Shown here piece by piece: positions 8,840 through 21,298 of a stretch of 41,728 bases of DNA. A program made the position numbers and the translations under genes. Each line of letters opens with the position of its first letter. The first letter of the stretch is position 1. A model generated the notes under the pieces. It was given only the letters and a program-made list of their open reading frames with translations, was not told where the DNA came from and made no database searches. Source of the DNA: Mycolicibacterium chubuense (lineage in GTDB: Bacteria > Actinomycetota > Actinomycetes > Mycobacteriales > Mycobacteriaceae); assembly GCF_001044255.1 (NCBI RefSeq), contig NZ_JYNX01000038.1, positions 1 through 41,728 of the forward strand. The letters run 5' to 3'.

Positions 8840-10648
8840 ATGGCCATCTCCGTCCAGATGCCCGCACTCGGAGAGAGCGTTACCGAGGGGACTGTCACCC
8901 GCTGGCTGAAGCAAGAGGGAGACACGGTCGAGGAGGACGAGCCGCTGCTGGAGGTGTCGACCGACAAGGTCGACACCGAGATCCCGTCGCCCGCTTCCGG
9001 GGTGTTGAAGAAGATCGTCGCCCAGGAGGACGACACCGTCGAGGTCGGCGGTGAACTGGCCGTGATCGGCGACGCGGACGACGACGACAGCGACGCCGGC
9101 GGTGGCGACGACGCGGAAGAACCGGCGGCCGAGTCGGAATCCGAACCGGAGCAGGAGCCCGAACCCGAACCCGAGCCGGAGCCGGAACCCGAGCCGGAGA
9201 AGAAGTCCGAGAAGAAGTCGTCCGGCGGCTCGTCGGGATCGTCGACGCCGGTGCTGATGCCCGAACTCGGGGAGTCGGTCACCGAGGGCACCGTGACTCG
9301 CTGGCTGAAGAGCGTCGGCGACAGCGTGGAGGTCGACGAGCCGCTCGTCGAGGTCTCGACCGACAAGGTGGACACCGAGATCCCCTCCCCGGTGGCGGGC
9401 ACGCTGCTGTCGATCACCGCCGAGGAAGACGACACCGTCGAGGTGGGCGGTGAGCTCGCCAAGATCGGCGACTCCGAGGGCGCCGACGCCGGCGACTCCG
9501 AGCCGGAGCCGGAGCCGGAGCCCGAGCCCGAAGCGGAACCGGAACCGGAACCGGAACCCGAGCCGGAGCCGGAGCCGGAACCCGAGCCGGCCAAGGAGAC
9601 CAAGCCCGAGCCCAAGTCGGAGCCCAAGTCGGAGCCCAAGCCCGAGCCCAAGGAGTCCAAGCCCGAGCCGAAAGCCGCTCCGGCAGAGTCGAAGTCGAGC
9701 GATTCGGGCCCGTACGTGACGCCGCTGGTGCGCAAGCTCGCCGCCGAGAACAACGTCGACCTGGCCACGGTCAAGGGCACCGGCGTCGGCGGACGCATCC
9801 GCAAGCAGGACGTACTGGCCGCCGCCCAGTCGAGCAAGGACGAGGCCGCCAAGCCGGCTCCGGCTGCCGAGGCCCCGGCCAAGACCACCAGTTCGGCGCC
9901 GCCCCCCGAAGCCGCGTTGGCGCACCTGCGTGGCACCACGCAGAAGGCCAACCGGATCCGGCAGATCACCGCGAAGAAGACGCGCGAATCCCTGCAGGCC
10001 ACAGCACAGTTGACGCAGACCCACGAGGTCGACATGACCAAGATCGTGGCGCTGCGGGCCAAAGCGAAGGCCAGCTTCGCCGAGCGCGAGGGCGTCAACC
10101 TGACGTACCTGCCGTTCATCGCTCGCGCGGTGATCGACGCGCTGAAGATCCACCCGAACGTCAACGCCAGCTACAACGAGGAATCCAAGGAGATCACCTA
10201 CTACGACGCCGAGCACCTCGGCTTCGCGGTGGACACCGATCAGGGTCTGCTGTCCCCGGTGATCAAGAACGCCGGCGACCTGTCGCTCGGCGGGCTGGCG
10301 CGGGCCATCGCCGACATCGCCGCGCGGGCGCGCTCGGGTGATCTCAAGCCCGACGAGCTGTCGGGTGGGACGTTCACCATCACCAACATCGGCAGCCAGG
10401 GCGCGCTGTTCGACACCCCGATCCTGGTGCCGCCGCAGGCGGCGATGCTGGGCACGGGTGCGATCGTCAAGCGTCCGCGGGTGATCGTCGACGAGCTCGG
10501 GAACGAGTCGATCGGTGTGCGCTCGGTGTGTTACCTGCCGCTGACCTACGACCACCGTCTCATCGACGGCGCCGACGCCGGCCGCTTCGTCACCACGATC
10601 AAGCGGCGGCTGGAAGAGGGTGCCTTCGAGGCGGACCTGGGCTTGTAG
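8840..10648 (+). CDS. dlaT: Dihydrolipoamide acyltransferase (E2) of pyruvate/2-oxoacid dehydrogenase and peroxynitrite reductase
   Basis: The E2 core transfers acyl groups from lipoyl-lysine to CoA; in M. tuberculosis DlaT (Rv2215) it also serves the AhpC/AhpD peroxidase system. The 602-aa protein has two lipoyl domains, each with [12 protein letters not shown] (first lipoyl lysine Lys43, second at about 175). Each is followed by a long Glu-Pro linker. Next are a peripheral-subunit-binding domain ([17 protein letters not shown], about 293-330) and the catalytic domain with YDHRLIDGA (His572) near the end. I recall the M. tuberculosis protein as 553 aa, so these linkers are longer. ATG 8840 follows the Shine-Dalgarno AAGGGAG. 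It heads a plus-strand set with lipB and lipA, which make its cofactor. Confidence 0.97.
   Translation: MAISVQMPALGESVTEGTVTRWLKQEGDTVEEDEPLLEVSTDKVDTEIPSPASGVLKKIVAQEDDTVEVGGELAVIGDADDDDSDAGGGDDAEEPAAESESEPEQEPEPEPEPEPEPEPEKKSEKKSSGGSSGSSTPVLMPELGESVTEGTVTRWLKSVGDSVEVDEPLVEVSTDKVDTEIPSPVAGTLLSITAEEDDTVEVGGELAKIGDSEGADAGDSEPEPEPEPEPEAEPEPEPEPEPEPEPEPEPAKETKPEPKSEPKSEPKPEPKESKPEPKAAPAESKSSDSGPYVTPLVRKLAAENNVDLATVKGTGVGGRIRKQDVLAAAQSSKDEAAKPAPAAEAPAKTTSSAPPPEAALAHLRGTTQKANRIRQITAKKTRESLQATAQLTQTHEVDMTKIVALRAKAKASFAEREGVNLTYLPFIARAVIDALKIHPNVNASYNEESKEITYYDAEHLGFAVDTDQGLLSPVIKNAGDLSLGGLARAIADIAARARSGDLKPDELSGGTFTITNIGSQGALFDTPILVPPQAAMLGTGAIVKRPRVIVDELGNESIGVRSVCYLPLTYDHRLIDGADAGRFVTTIKRRLEEGAFEADLGL
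9142..9198 (+). repeat. Glu-Pro codon repeat, linker 1 of DlaT
   Basis: About nine consecutive Glu-Pro codon pairs (GAGCCG, GAACCC and similar 6-bp units), with one Gln interruption near the start. This flexible linker follows the first lipoyl domain. The antisense strand reads as a false Gly/Leu/Arg-rich frame. Confidence 0.85.
9500..9672 (+). repeat. Glu-Pro and Lys-Pro-Glu-Pro repeat, linker 2 of DlaT
   Basis: About 90 bp of 6-bp Glu-Pro units (to about 9590), with one Glu-Ala interruption, followed by Lys-Pro-Glu-Pro and Pro-Lys-Ser-Glu units. Length variation between strains is likely because the units are nearly identical at the DNA level. Confidence 0.85.
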
Positions 10649-10660
10649 ATCGCGGTGTCG

Positions 10661-11572
10661 ATGCCCTCGGATTCGGTCATCGCGGTTGCGGGCTCTTCCG
10701 GGCTGATCGGTACGGCGCTGGTGTACGCGCTGCGCGCCACCGACCACCGGGTGTTGCGCATCGTGCGGCGGGCGCCGTCGAACGCCGACGAGGTGTTCTG
10801 GAACCCCGACACCGGCGAGTTCGACGCCGCTGCGCTGCACGGCGTCGACGCCGTGGTCAACCTGTGCGGCGTCAACGTCGGTGAGAAGCGGTGGTCCGGA
10901 GCGTTCAAGCAGAGCCTGCGCGACAGCCGCATCGACCCGACGGAGGTGCTCTCGCGCGCCGTCGTCGACGCCGGAGTGCCGGTGCTGGTCAACTCCAGCG
11001 CGGTCGGCTACTACGGCGACACCGGCGCCCGACCCGTCGACGAAACCGCGGCGCCCGGGCAGACCTTCCTGGCGCGGCTCACCGTGGACTGGGAGGCGGC
11101 CACCGCGGTCGCATCGGAGGCCGGGGTGCGCGTGGTGCTCCCTCGCACCGGGCTGGTGATGTCGGCCTCGGGCGGGATGCTGGGCCGGATCCGTCCGCTG
11201 TTCTCCCTCGGTCTGGGGGCGCGGTTGGGCAACGGCCGCCAGTACCTGTCATGGATCAGCCTCGAGGACCAGGTGCGGGCGCTGCTGTTCGCGATCACCC
11301 ACGACGAACTCGCCGGACCGGTGAACTTCACCGGGCCCGCTCCGGTGACCAACGCGGAGTTCACCACGGCGCTGGGCCGCACCGTGAACCGGCCGACCCC
11401 GTTCGTGGTGCCCGGCTTCGCGTTGCGCGCGGTGCTCGGCGAGTTCGCCGACGAGGGCGTGCTCGGCGGTCAGCGCGCGATCCCGGCCGCGCTGGAGGCT
11501 GCGGGGTTCCGCTTCCACCACAACACGATCGGCGAGGCGCTGGCGTTCGCCACCGCCGGCAACCGTGAGTAG
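10661..11572 (+). CDS. TIGR01777-type NAD(P)-dependent epimerase (Rv2216-like)
   Basis: A 303-aa extended-SDR protein of the YfcH/SulA-like TIGR01777 family. Features are [13 protein letters not shown] (glycine-rich nucleotide loop, about residues 8-20), VVNLCGVNV, the family-typical [26 protein letters not shown] with the Tyr pair, and the C-terminal DUF1731-like part with [21 protein letters not shown]. The substrate is unknown. ATG 10661 lines up with the start of M. tuberculosis Rv2216 as I recall it; GTG 10655, two codons earlier, is possible. It lies 12 bp after dlaT and just before lipB, an arrangement kept in M. tuberculosis. Confidence 0.92.
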   Translation: MPSDSVIAVAGSSGLIGTALVYALRATDHRVLRIVRRAPSNADEVFWNPDTGEFDAAALHGVDAVVNLCGVNVGEKRWSGAFKQSLRDSRIDPTEVLSRAVVDAGVPVLVNSSAVGYYGDTGARPVDETAAPGQTFLARLTVDWEAATAVASEAGVRVVLPRTGLVMSASGGMLGRIRPLFSLGLGARLGNGRQYLSWISLEDQVRALLFAITHDELAGPVNFTGPAPVTNAEFTTALGRTVNRPTPFVVPGFALRAVLGEFADEGVLGGQRAIPAALEAAGFRFHHNTIGEALAFATAGNRE

Positions 11573-11575
11573 CGT
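11570..11575 (+). promoter_or_regulatory. -10 box (TAGCGT) for lipB
   Basis: TAGCGT includes the stop codon of the upstream epimerase gene and ends 7 nt before ATG 11583. It supports the shorter LipB start and an internal leaderless promoter for lipB-lipA. Confidence 0.4.
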
Positions 11576-11582
11576 CGACGTC

Positions 11583-12272
11583 ATGGCGTCATCGATCCGC
11601 AGCAGCAGCGACGCCGTCGTGGTACGCCGCCTCGGCACGGTGGACTATCAGGCGGCGTGGGACCTGCAGCGGGAGATCGCCGATGCCCGTGTCGCCGGCG
11701 GCCCCGACACGCTGCTCCTGCTGCAGCACCCGCCGGTGTACACCGCAGGCAAGCGCACGCTCCCCGAAGAGCGTCCGGTCGACGGCACGCCCGTCGTCGA
11801 CACCGACCGCGGCGGCAAGATCACCTGGCACGGACCCGGCCAGCTCGTCGGCTATCCGATCATCGGGCTGGCCGAACCGCTCGACGTGGTCAACTTCGTG
11901 CGGCGCCTCGAAGAGGCGCTGATCGCGGTGTGCGCCGATCTGGGCCTGCCCACCGGCCGGGTCGAGGGCCGGTCGGGAGTGTGGGTCGCGGCCGACGGCG
12001 TCCGGCCCGCGCGCAAGATCGGCGCGATCGGCATCCGCGTCGCGCGCGGGACCACGCAGCACGGTTTCGCGCTGAACTGCGACTGCGACCTGAGTGCGTT
12101 CGGCTCGATCATCCCCTGCGGCATCGCCGACGCCGGGGTCACGTCGCTGACGGCCGAACTCGGCCGCCGGGTCACCGTCGACGACGTCCTGGGCCCGGTC
12201 GCCGACGCGGTGTGTGACGTGCTCGACGGCCGGTTCAGCAGCGCCGATCACGCAGTAGCATCGATGCAGTGA
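11583..12272 (+). CDS. lipB: Octanoyl-[acyl carrier protein]:protein octanoyltransferase
   Basis: LipB moves octanoate from ACP to the lipoyl lysine of carrier proteins such as DlaT and GcvH, the first step of lipoate synthesis. The 229-aa protein has [19 protein letters not shown], the catalytic Lys145 in [10 protein letters not shown], and the acyl-thioester Cys179 in [14 protein letters not shown]; the latter two correspond to Lys142 and Cys176 of M. tuberculosis LipB. ATG 11583 gives [22 protein letters not shown]-like spacing that matches the 230-aa M. tuberculosis protein. GTG 11565 would overlap the epimerase gene. The stop overlaps the lipA start (GTGA). Confidence 0.96.
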   Translation: MASSIRSSSDAVVVRRLGTVDYQAAWDLQREIADARVAGGPDTLLLLQHPPVYTAGKRTLPEERPVDGTPVVDTDRGGKITWHGPGQLVGYPIIGLAEPLDVVNFVRRLEEALIAVCADLGLPTGRVEGRSGVWVAADGVRPARKIGAIGIRVARGTTQHGFALNCDCDLSAFGSIIPCGIADAGVTSLTAELGRRVTVDDVLGPVADAVCDVLDGRFSSADHAVASMQ

Positions 12273-13231
12273 GTGTCGAACCCGGTAACCGCAAGCTGCT
12301 CCGGCTCGAGGTGCGCAACGCCCAGACGCCGATCGAGCGCAAGCCGCCGTGGATCAAGACCAGGGCCAGGATGGGCCCGGAGTACACCGAGCTGAAATCG
12401 CTGGTCCGCCGCGAAGGCCTGCACACGGTGTGCGAGGAGGCGGGCTGCCCCAACATCTACGAGTGCTGGGAGGACCGCGAGGCCACCTTCCTCATCGGCG
12501 GCGAGCAGTGCACCCGTCGCTGCGACTTCTGTCAGATCGACACCGGCAAGCCGGCCGAGCTGGACCGAGACGAGCCGCGCCGCGTCGCCGAGAGTGTGCA
12601 GGCGATGGGCCTGCGCTACTCGACGGTGACCGGAGTGGCCCGCGACGACCTGCCCGACGGCGGCGCCTGGCTCTACGCCGAGACGGTCCGCCAGATCAAG
12701 GCACTCAACCCCAACACCGGCGTCGAGTTGCTGATCCCCGACTTCAACGCCGAGCCCGCGCTGCTCGCCCAGGTCTTCGAGACCCGTCCGGAAGTGTTGG
12801 CGCACAACGTCGAAACGGTGCCGCGCATCTTCAAGCGCATCCGGCCCGCCTTCCGCTACGAGCGCAGCCTGTCGGTGCTGACCATGGCCCGCGCGGACGG
12901 CCTGGTGACCAAGAGCAACCTGATCCTGGGCATGGGCGAGACGCCCGAGGAGGTGCGCACCGCACTGCGCGACCTGCACGATGCCGGCTGCGACATCGTC
13001 ACGATCACCCAGTACCTGCGTCCGTCGGCGCGTCACCATCCCGTGGAGCGGTGGGTGCACCCCGACGAGTTCATCGAGCATCAGCAGTTCGCCACCGACC
13101 TCGGCTTCGCCGGCGTGCTGGCCGGACCGCTGGTGCGTTCGTCGTACCGGGCGGGCAAGCTGTACGCGCAGACGATCGCGGCGCGGTCTGCCGGAGCCGC
13201 CGCGGCGGCGCCCCAGCCATCCGTATCCTGA
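12269..13231 (+). CDS. lipA: Lipoyl synthase (radical SAM)
   Basis: LipA inserts two sulfur atoms into protein-bound octanoate using radical SAM chemistry. The 320-aa protein has both [4Fe-4S] sites: the auxiliary cluster Cys55, Cys60, Cys66 ([12 protein letters not shown]) and the SAM cluster Cys81, Cys85, Cys88 (CTRRCDFC). It also has the family RSSY motif near the C-terminus (VRSSYRAGK), whose Ser ligates the auxiliary cluster. GTG 12269 overlaps the lipB stop by 4 bp, which points to translational coupling of the two lipoate enzymes. Confidence 0.97.
   Translation: MSVEPGNRKLLRLEVRNAQTPIERKPPWIKTRARMGPEYTELKSLVRREGLHTVCEEAGCPNIYECWEDREATFLIGGEQCTRRCDFCQIDTGKPAELDRDEPRRVAESVQAMGLRYSTVTGVARDDLPDGGAWLYAETVRQIKALNPNTGVELLIPDFNAEPALLAQVFETRPEVLAHNVETVPRIFKRIRPAFRYERSLSVLTMARADGLVTKSNLILGMGETPEEVRTALRDLHDAGCDIVTITQYLRPSARHHPVERWVHPDEFIEHQQFATDLGFAGVLAGPLVRSSYRAGKLYAQTIAARSAGAAAAAPQPSVS
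13224..13229 (+). promoter_or_regulatory. -10 box (TATCCT) for the DUF4191 gene
   Basis: TATCCT runs into the lipA stop codon and ends 6 nt before ATG 13236, consistent with an internal leaderless promoter. Confidence 0.45.
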
Positions 13232-13235
13232 ACCA

Positions 13236-13988
13236 ATGGCGAAATCGCGTAACTCCGCGGAGGTCAAGGCGGCGAAGGCCGAGGCCAAGGCCGCCCGCAA
13301 GGCCGCATCCAAGCAGCGGCGCAGCCAGCTGTGGCAGGCGTTCCAGATCCAACGCAAAGAGGACAAGCGGCTCCTGCCGTACATGATCGGCGCGTTCGTG
13401 CTGATCGTGGCCGCCTCGGTGGCGCTGGGCGTCTATGCCGGCGGATTCACGATGTTCATGCTGATCCCGCTGGGCATCGTGCTCGGTGCGCTCGTCGCGT
13501 TCATCATCTTCGGCCGCCGCGCGCAGAAGTCGGTGTACCGCAAGGCCGAGGGCCAGACCGGCGCGGCCGCGTGGGCGCTGGACAACCTGCGCGGCAAGTG
13601 GCGGGTCACCCCCGGTGTCGCCGCGACCGGACACTTCGACGCCGTGCACCGGGTGATCGGGCGCCCGGGCGTCATCTTCGTCGGCGAGGGCTCCCCCACG
13701 CGGGTCAAGCCGCTGCTGGCCCAGGAGAAGAAGCGCACCGCCCGCCTCGTGGGTGACGTGCCGATCTACGACGTCATCATCGGCAACGGCGACGGCGAGG
13801 TGCCGCTGTCCAAGCTGGAGCGTCACCTGACCCGGCTGCCGGCCAACATCACCGTCAAGCAGATGGATTCGCTCGAGTCGCGTCTGGCCGCGCTCGGATC
13901 CAAGGTGGGCCCGGCGGCGATGCCCAAGGGGCCGATGCCGGCGCAGGCCAAGATGCGCGGCGTGCAGCGCACCGTCCGGAGGCGCTGA
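13236..13988 (+). CDS. DUF4191 membrane protein (Rv2219-like)
   Basis: A 250-aa protein. Residues 1-45 are basic and Ala/Lys-rich (AKAEAKAARKAASKQRRS), probably a helix on the cytosolic side. Two membrane segments follow at about 49-70 and 73-95 (IGAFVLIVAASVALGVYA and MLIPLGIVLGALVAFIIF). The 150-residue soluble tail includes VIGRPGVIFVGEG and LLAQEKKRTARLVGDVPIYDVIIG. This matches the actinobacterial DUF4191 family; M. tuberculosis Rv2219 sits at the same place after lipA. It begins 4 bp after lipA. The function is unknown; the constant linkage to lipoate genes is the only hint. Confidence 0.9.
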   Translation: MAKSRNSAEVKAAKAEAKAARKAASKQRRSQLWQAFQIQRKEDKRLLPYMIGAFVLIVAASVALGVYAGGFTMFMLIPLGIVLGALVAFIIFGRRAQKSVYRKAEGQTGAAAWALDNLRGKWRVTPGVAATGHFDAVHRVIGRPGVIFVGEGSPTRVKPLLAQEKKRTARLVGDVPIYDVIIGNGDGEVPLSKLERHLTRLPANITVKQMDSLESRLAALGSKVGPAAMPKGPMPAQAKMRGVQRTVRRR

Positions 13989-14019
13989 CTCCCCGCGCGC
14001 CGCGCTTGCCACACCCCCT

Positions 14020-14048
14020 GGCGCCCGCGACAATTCGCTGCGGGCGCC
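14020..14048 (+). other. Hairpin just upstream of the amidohydrolase gene
   Basis: A 9-bp stem, GGCGCCCGC (14020-14028) with GCGGGCGCC (14040-14048), closes an 11-nt loop. There is no T tract, so it is either a weak end for the DUF4191 transcript or a leader structure 6 nt before the Shine-Dalgarno GGGGGGAG of the next gene. Confidence 0.4.
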
Positions 14049-14069
14049 GCGCCCGGGGGGAGACGGGTC

Positions 14070-15878
14070 ATGTGCACTGCGTGTGAGTGGGCGCCGCATT
14101 TCGCTGCGTTCGGGACGTCCATCAGCCGCCGCAGCATGCTGCGGGCGGCCGCGTTGTCGACGGCCGTCGTCGCGACCGCGAGTGCGTGTTCGGCGGGATT
14201 GGGCACGCAGCCCCGCGACAGCCCCGCATCCGACCGGGCGGACACCGTCTTCCACAACGGTCGCATCCACACCGTCAACGAGGCGGCGCCGTGGGCCGAG
14301 GCCGTCGCAGTCACCGGCACCACGATCAGCTACGTCGGCGACAGCGCGGGAGCGATGGCGCTGGCCGGCCCCGACACCCGGGTGATCGACCTCGGCGGCG
14401 CGCTGATGCTGCCCGGGTTCGTGGAAGGCCACATCCATCCGTTCCTCGGCGCGTTCCTGACCAGCGGCGTCGACCTGCAGGTGCCGACCGGCCAGGACGC
14501 GCTGGACGCCATCGCCGCCTACGCGAAAGCCAACCCCGATGGACCGGTGCGCGGATTCGGTTGGCGCGTCGACATGTTCGGCCCGCAGGGGCCGACACGC
14601 GCCGACCTGGACCGCGTCCTGCCCGACCGACCGGGCTTCTTCTTCGCCATCGACGGGCACAGCCTGTGGGCCAACAGCAAGGCGCTGGAGATCGCCGGGG
14701 TGAACCGCGCCTCGCAGGATCCGATCCCGGGCTTCAGCTACTACGTGCGTGACGAGAACGGGGACCCGACCGGCTACGTCCTCGAGGTGGACGCCGTGCT
14801 GGGGATCGTCAACGCGATCGAGCCGATCTCCACCGACACCATGAAGACGTTGCTCACCGGGTGGCTCCCGAAGGCGTCCGCGGCCGGCATCACGTCGCTG
14901 TTCGACGCCGGTGTGCCGCCGATCGGCGGCGACCAGGGCGCGTTGATCGCGTTGTACACCGAGGTCGAGGCGCGGGGCGCGTTGCCGGTCCGGGTGGTCG
15001 CGTCCTACAGCGTCAAGTCACCGCCGGTGGACGACGCGGTCGCCGCGATCACCGCGCTGCGCGACCGGATCTCGACCGACCTGGTCAGCGTCGGTGTGGT
15101 GAAGGTGATCGGCGACGGCACGCAGGAGGGTTACACCGCCTGGCTGCTCGAGCCGTACGCCGACAAGCCGGACTCCACCGGCGGCTCACCGTTCAGCGAG
15201 CAGCAGTGGCGCCAGCTGATCGGCGCGGTCGACGCCGCGGGCCTGGACGTCCACGTCCATGCCTGCGGTGAGCGCACGGCCCGCACCGCGCTCGACGCGA
15301 TCGAGGCGGCTGCGGCGGCGAATCCGCCCCGCGACCGCCGCCACACGATCGCCCACCTCGTCTATCTCGAGGACCCCGACAGCCGGCGGTTCGGCACCCT
15401 CGGGGTCATCGCCCAGTTCTCCGCGAACTGGATGTCGGCCGACCCGGACACCCTGGAGAATCTGGCCGCCCGCTATGGCCGGCCACGCCAGGACCTGCTG
15501 TACCGCGCGCAGGACGTGCTGCGCTCGGGCGGCCGCATCTCCCTGGGCACCGACTGGCCCGCCGCCGGCTACTTCTCCACCTACAAGCCGCTCGACTCGA
15601 TCCAGATCGGGGTCACCCGGCAGTTGATCGGCCGGCCGGACGCACCGGTGCTCGCGCCCGCCGACCAGCGGCTGACAGTCGAGGAGGCGGTGCACGCCAA
15701 CACGCTCGGCGCGGCCTACCAGATCCGGCTCGACGACAAGGTCGGCTCGGTGGAGGTCGGCAAGCTCGCCGATCTGATCGTGCTGGACCGCGACATCTTC
15801 GCCGGCGACCCGCACGACATCCACGCCGCCACCGTGACGACGACGATGGTCAACGGCAAGGTCGTGCACCAGGTGTGA
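14070..15878 (+). CDS. Tat-type lipoprotein amidohydrolase (YtcJ-like amidohydrolase 3 family)
   Basis: A 602-aa metal-dependent hydrolase. The N-terminus has a twin-arginine motif SRRSML (19-24), a hydrophobic stretch and a lipobox-like ASAC (Cys40), so it is probably exported folded and lipid-anchored. The amidohydrolase core has GFVEGHIHP (HxH, about residues 116-124), DVHVHACGERT, HTIAHLVYL, and the metal Asp in SLGTDWPA, ending with the typical KLADLIVLDRD. YtcJ relatives act on N-substituted amides or formamides; the substrate here is unknown. ATG 14070 has a Shine-Dalgarno GGGGGGAG at 7-nt spacing. The extra MCTAC pair before the Tat motif is odd. M. tuberculosis has no such gene between Rv2219 and Rv2219A, so it is lineage-specific cargo. 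Confidence 0.88.
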   Translation: MCTACEWAPHFAAFGTSISRRSMLRAAALSTAVVATASACSAGLGTQPRDSPASDRADTVFHNGRIHTVNEAAPWAEAVAVTGTTISYVGDSAGAMALAGPDTRVIDLGGALMLPGFVEGHIHPFLGAFLTSGVDLQVPTGQDALDAIAAYAKANPDGPVRGFGWRVDMFGPQGPTRADLDRVLPDRPGFFFAIDGHSLWANSKALEIAGVNRASQDPIPGFSYYVRDENGDPTGYVLEVDAVLGIVNAIEPISTDTMKTLLTGWLPKASAAGITSLFDAGVPPIGGDQGALIALYTEVEARGALPVRVVASYSVKSPPVDDAVAAITALRDRISTDLVSVGVVKVIGDGTQEGYTAWLLEPYADKPDSTGGSPFSEQQWRQLIGAVDAAGLDVHVHACGERTARTALDAIEAAAAANPPRDRRHTIAHLVYLEDPDSRRFGTLGVIAQFSANWMSADPDTLENLAARYGRPRQDLLYRAQDVLRSGGRISLGTDWPAAGYFSTYKPLDSIQIGVTRQLIGRPDAPVLAPADQRLTVEEAVHANTLGAAYQIRLDDKVGSVEVGKLADLIVLDRDIFAGDPHDIHAATVTTTMVNGKVVHQV

Positions 15879-15883
15879 GCGCG

Positions 15884-16351
15884 TTACCGCTTCACCACGG
15901 CGGTCTTGGTCGCCAGGTCGTGCAGCCCGCGCAGATCGGAGTCGGTGAACAGCGCCGGGATCACCAGCAGGATCAGCACCCCGCGGGCCAGCGCCCGGCC
16001 GGCGCCCACGTAACCGCGCCCGTCCACGGACACCACCTTCAGGCCCAGCGCCAGCTGACCGGGCGAGAACCCGAACAACCGCACCGACACCACGCCGAGC
16101 ACGAACCAGACGACCAGCTGCACCGACTGCAGTGCCAGGGAACCGAACAGGCCCAGGGTGGTGATCAGCGCCGCCAACCCGAGAGCCACCAGCCAGTCGA
16201 CGCACAGCGCGGCGATGCGCCGGCCGAAGCGGGCGATGGAGCCGGGCCCGCTGCGCGGCAGCCCCAGCCGCTCCCCGGGATAGGTGCCGGGCTCGGGAGT
16301 GCCCGGTCCCGACAGCCAGGACCCCAGACCTGAACCGGACGCGCGTGACAT
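15884..16351 (-). CDS. RDD family membrane protein
   Basis: A 155-aa protein. The N-terminal 48 residues are Gly/Pro/Ser-rich, followed by the RDD signature-like FGRRIAALCVDWLVAL and two to three membrane segments (about residues 58-78, 82-105, 125-142), with FGFSPGQLALGLKVV and GLHDLATKTAVV between and after. It corresponds to M. tuberculosis Rv2219A. The role is unknown. ATG 16351 is preferred because a TATCCT box lies 6 nt upstream; the in-frame ATG 16426 would place its start inside the glnA1 promoter. It converges with the amidohydrolase gene 5 bp away and diverges from glnA1. Confidence 0.88.
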   Translation of the reverse strand: MSRASGSGLGSWLSGPGTPEPGTYPGERLGLPRSGPGSIARFGRRIAALCVDWLVALGLAALITTLGLFGSLALQSVQLVVWFVLGVVSVRLFGFSPGQLALGLKVVSVDGRGYVGAGRALARGVLILLVIPALFTDSDLRGLHDLATKTAVVKR

Positions 16352-16357
16352 ACCGCC

Positions 16358-16363
16358 AGGATA
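16358..16363 (-). promoter_or_regulatory. -10 box (TATCCT) for the RDD gene
   Basis: TATCCT on the minus strand, 6 nt before ATG 16351. It supports the shorter start and a leaderless mRNA. Confidence 0.5.
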
Positions 16364-16408
16364 GGTGCCGGCCGCCGGTGCGCCCGCACGCGCGGACGCG
16401 GAGGATGC

Positions 16409-16424
16409 GTAACGTCCACGCAAC
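16409..16424 (+). promoter_or_regulatory. Candidate GlnR box upstream of glnA1
   Basis: GTAAC-n6-GCAAC fits the actinobacterial GlnR site (gTnAc-n6-GnAAc, core AC-n9-AC). It lies 6 bp upstream of a TTGACG -35 element, a position suited to control of glnA1 by the nitrogen regulator. Confidence 0.6.
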
Positions 16425-16430
16425 ATGCGG

Positions 16431-16460
16431 TTGACGGCGGTGCAACATCGTGTCCATAGC
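16431..16460 (+). promoter_or_regulatory. Candidate glnA1 promoter (TTGACG-18-CATAGC)
   Basis: The -35 TTGACG (16431-16436) and a weak -10 CATAGC (16455-16460) are 18 bp apart. The leader would be about 30 nt and carries the Shine-Dalgarno AAAGGAGA (16483-16490). Confidence 0.45.
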
Positions 16461-16497
16461 GTCAGCCGCGGGCTACCAAGTCAAAGGAGAGCAAAGA

Positions 16498-17934
<1,437 letters not shown>

Positions 17935-17950
17935 GTCGTCGACTCGGATT

Positions 17951-17984
17951 CGCCCGCCCGGTGTCACACCGGGCGGGCGTTTCC
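17951..17984 (+). terminator. Intrinsic terminator after glnA1
   Basis: A perfect 13-bp GC-rich stem (17951-17963 with 17967-17979), a 3-nt loop TCA and a short TTTCC tail, starting 16 bp after the glnA1 stop. It is the clearest hairpin terminator in the window. Confidence 0.85.
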
Positions 17985-18056
17985 GTTCCTGGCGCACCCG
18001 GACCGCGTCGCGACCCCCGCCGGTTTCGCGCCTGCCGTAACGGGCAACCCGCCGCC

Positions 18057-19040
18057 ATGGCATTGCGCGTCGGCGTCACGGGCCCCACCGGTGAGATCGG
18101 TAAGGCCGCGATCGCTGCGCTGGAGGAGCATCCCGACGTCACGGCGATCATCGGGATGGCCCGCCGCCCCTTCGACGCCACCGCGGAAGGCTGGACCAAG
18201 ACGGTCTACCGGCAGGGCGACATCCTCGACCGGGCGGCCGTCGACGACCTCGTCGCCGACGTCGACGTCGTCGTCCACCTGGCTTTCATCATCATGGGCA
18301 CGCGCACCGAGAGTGCCCGGGTCAACCTCGCGGGCACGCGCAACGTGTTCGAGGCGACCGTCGCCGCGGCCCGTCCGCGCCGACTCGTCTACACCTCCTC
18401 GGTCGCCGCGTACGGGTATCACGCCGACAACCCGGTGCCCCTCACCGAGGACGTCGCCCCCCGCGGATCCGCCGAGCACTACTACTCCGAGCAGAAGGCG
18501 GCCTGCGAAGCGGCGCTGGCCGAGATCACCGACGGCTCCGATCTGGAGGTGTACGTGCTGCGGCCGTGCATCGTCGCCGGGCCGAAGGCGCCCGCGCTCG
18601 CCGACGCCATGCCGTGGAACCACCTGCCCGGGCCGGTCCGCCGGGTGACGCGGGCGCTGCCCCTGTTGCGGCCGCTGCCCGATCCGGGGACGCCGCTGCA
18701 GCTGGTGCACCACGACGACGTCGCGGCCGCGATCACGCTCGCGGTGACGACGACGTCCGCTCCGCCCGGGGCGTACAACATCGCCGGTGACGGTGTGGTG
18801 TCCATGTCGCAGGTGGCCGAGGCCTTCGGCGCGCAGCCGGTGAGGGTGCCGCGGGCGGCGGCGGTGATGACCTCGGAGCTCCTGTCGCGCCTGCCGTTCG
18901 TGCCTTCCGTGCTGGAGTGGCTGCACGCCGGCCGTACCTCGGTGGTGATGGACACCGCCAAGGCCACGTCGGTGCTCGGCTGGCGGCCCCGGTACACCTC
19001 GGCCGAGACGCTGTCCGCCCTCGCCAGCACGGTGCGTTGA
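18057..19040 (+). CDS. NAD-dependent epimerase/dehydratase (extended SDR)
   Basis: A 327-aa protein with a Rossmann start VGVTGPTGEIGKAAI (GxxGxxG), an acidic turn and DVVVHLAFI, the catalytic TSSVAAYGY with Ser/Thr, and YYSEQK (YxxxK). The C-terminal part has PCIVAGPK and QLVHHDDVAAAITLA, as in sugar-epimerase-like SDRs. The substrate is unknown. It lies behind the glnA1 terminator and probably needs its own promoter; I see no convincing one, and no clear Shine-Dalgarno sequence before ATG 18057. As I recall M. tuberculosis, glnA1 is followed directly by glnE, so this is the first of the genes inserted here. Confidence 0.88.
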   Translation: MALRVGVTGPTGEIGKAAIAALEEHPDVTAIIGMARRPFDATAEGWTKTVYRQGDILDRAAVDDLVADVDVVVHLAFIIMGTRTESARVNLAGTRNVFEATVAAARPRRLVYTSSVAAYGYHADNPVPLTEDVAPRGSAEHYYSEQKAACEAALAEITDGSDLEVYVLRPCIVAGPKAPALADAMPWNHLPGPVRRVTRALPLLRPLPDPGTPLQLVHHDDVAAAITLAVTTTSAPPGAYNIAGDGVVSMSQVAEAFGAQPVRVPRAAAVMTSELLSRLPFVPSVLEWLHAGRTSVVMDTAKATSVLGWRPRYTSAETLSALASTVR

Positions 19041-19084
19041 GCAACCTCACAGCGGCCCGCGGTGTCGTTCAGAGCCGCCGGGGG

Positions 19085-21289
<2,205 letters not shown>

Positions 21290-21298
21290 TCTGCTCTC

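Noticed and set aside
8801-10840. Long minus-strand frame rich in Gly, Leu and Arg, opposite dlaT
   Set aside because: It is the antisense of the Glu-Pro repeats and of a clearly coding DlaT; no domain or ribosome site is present.
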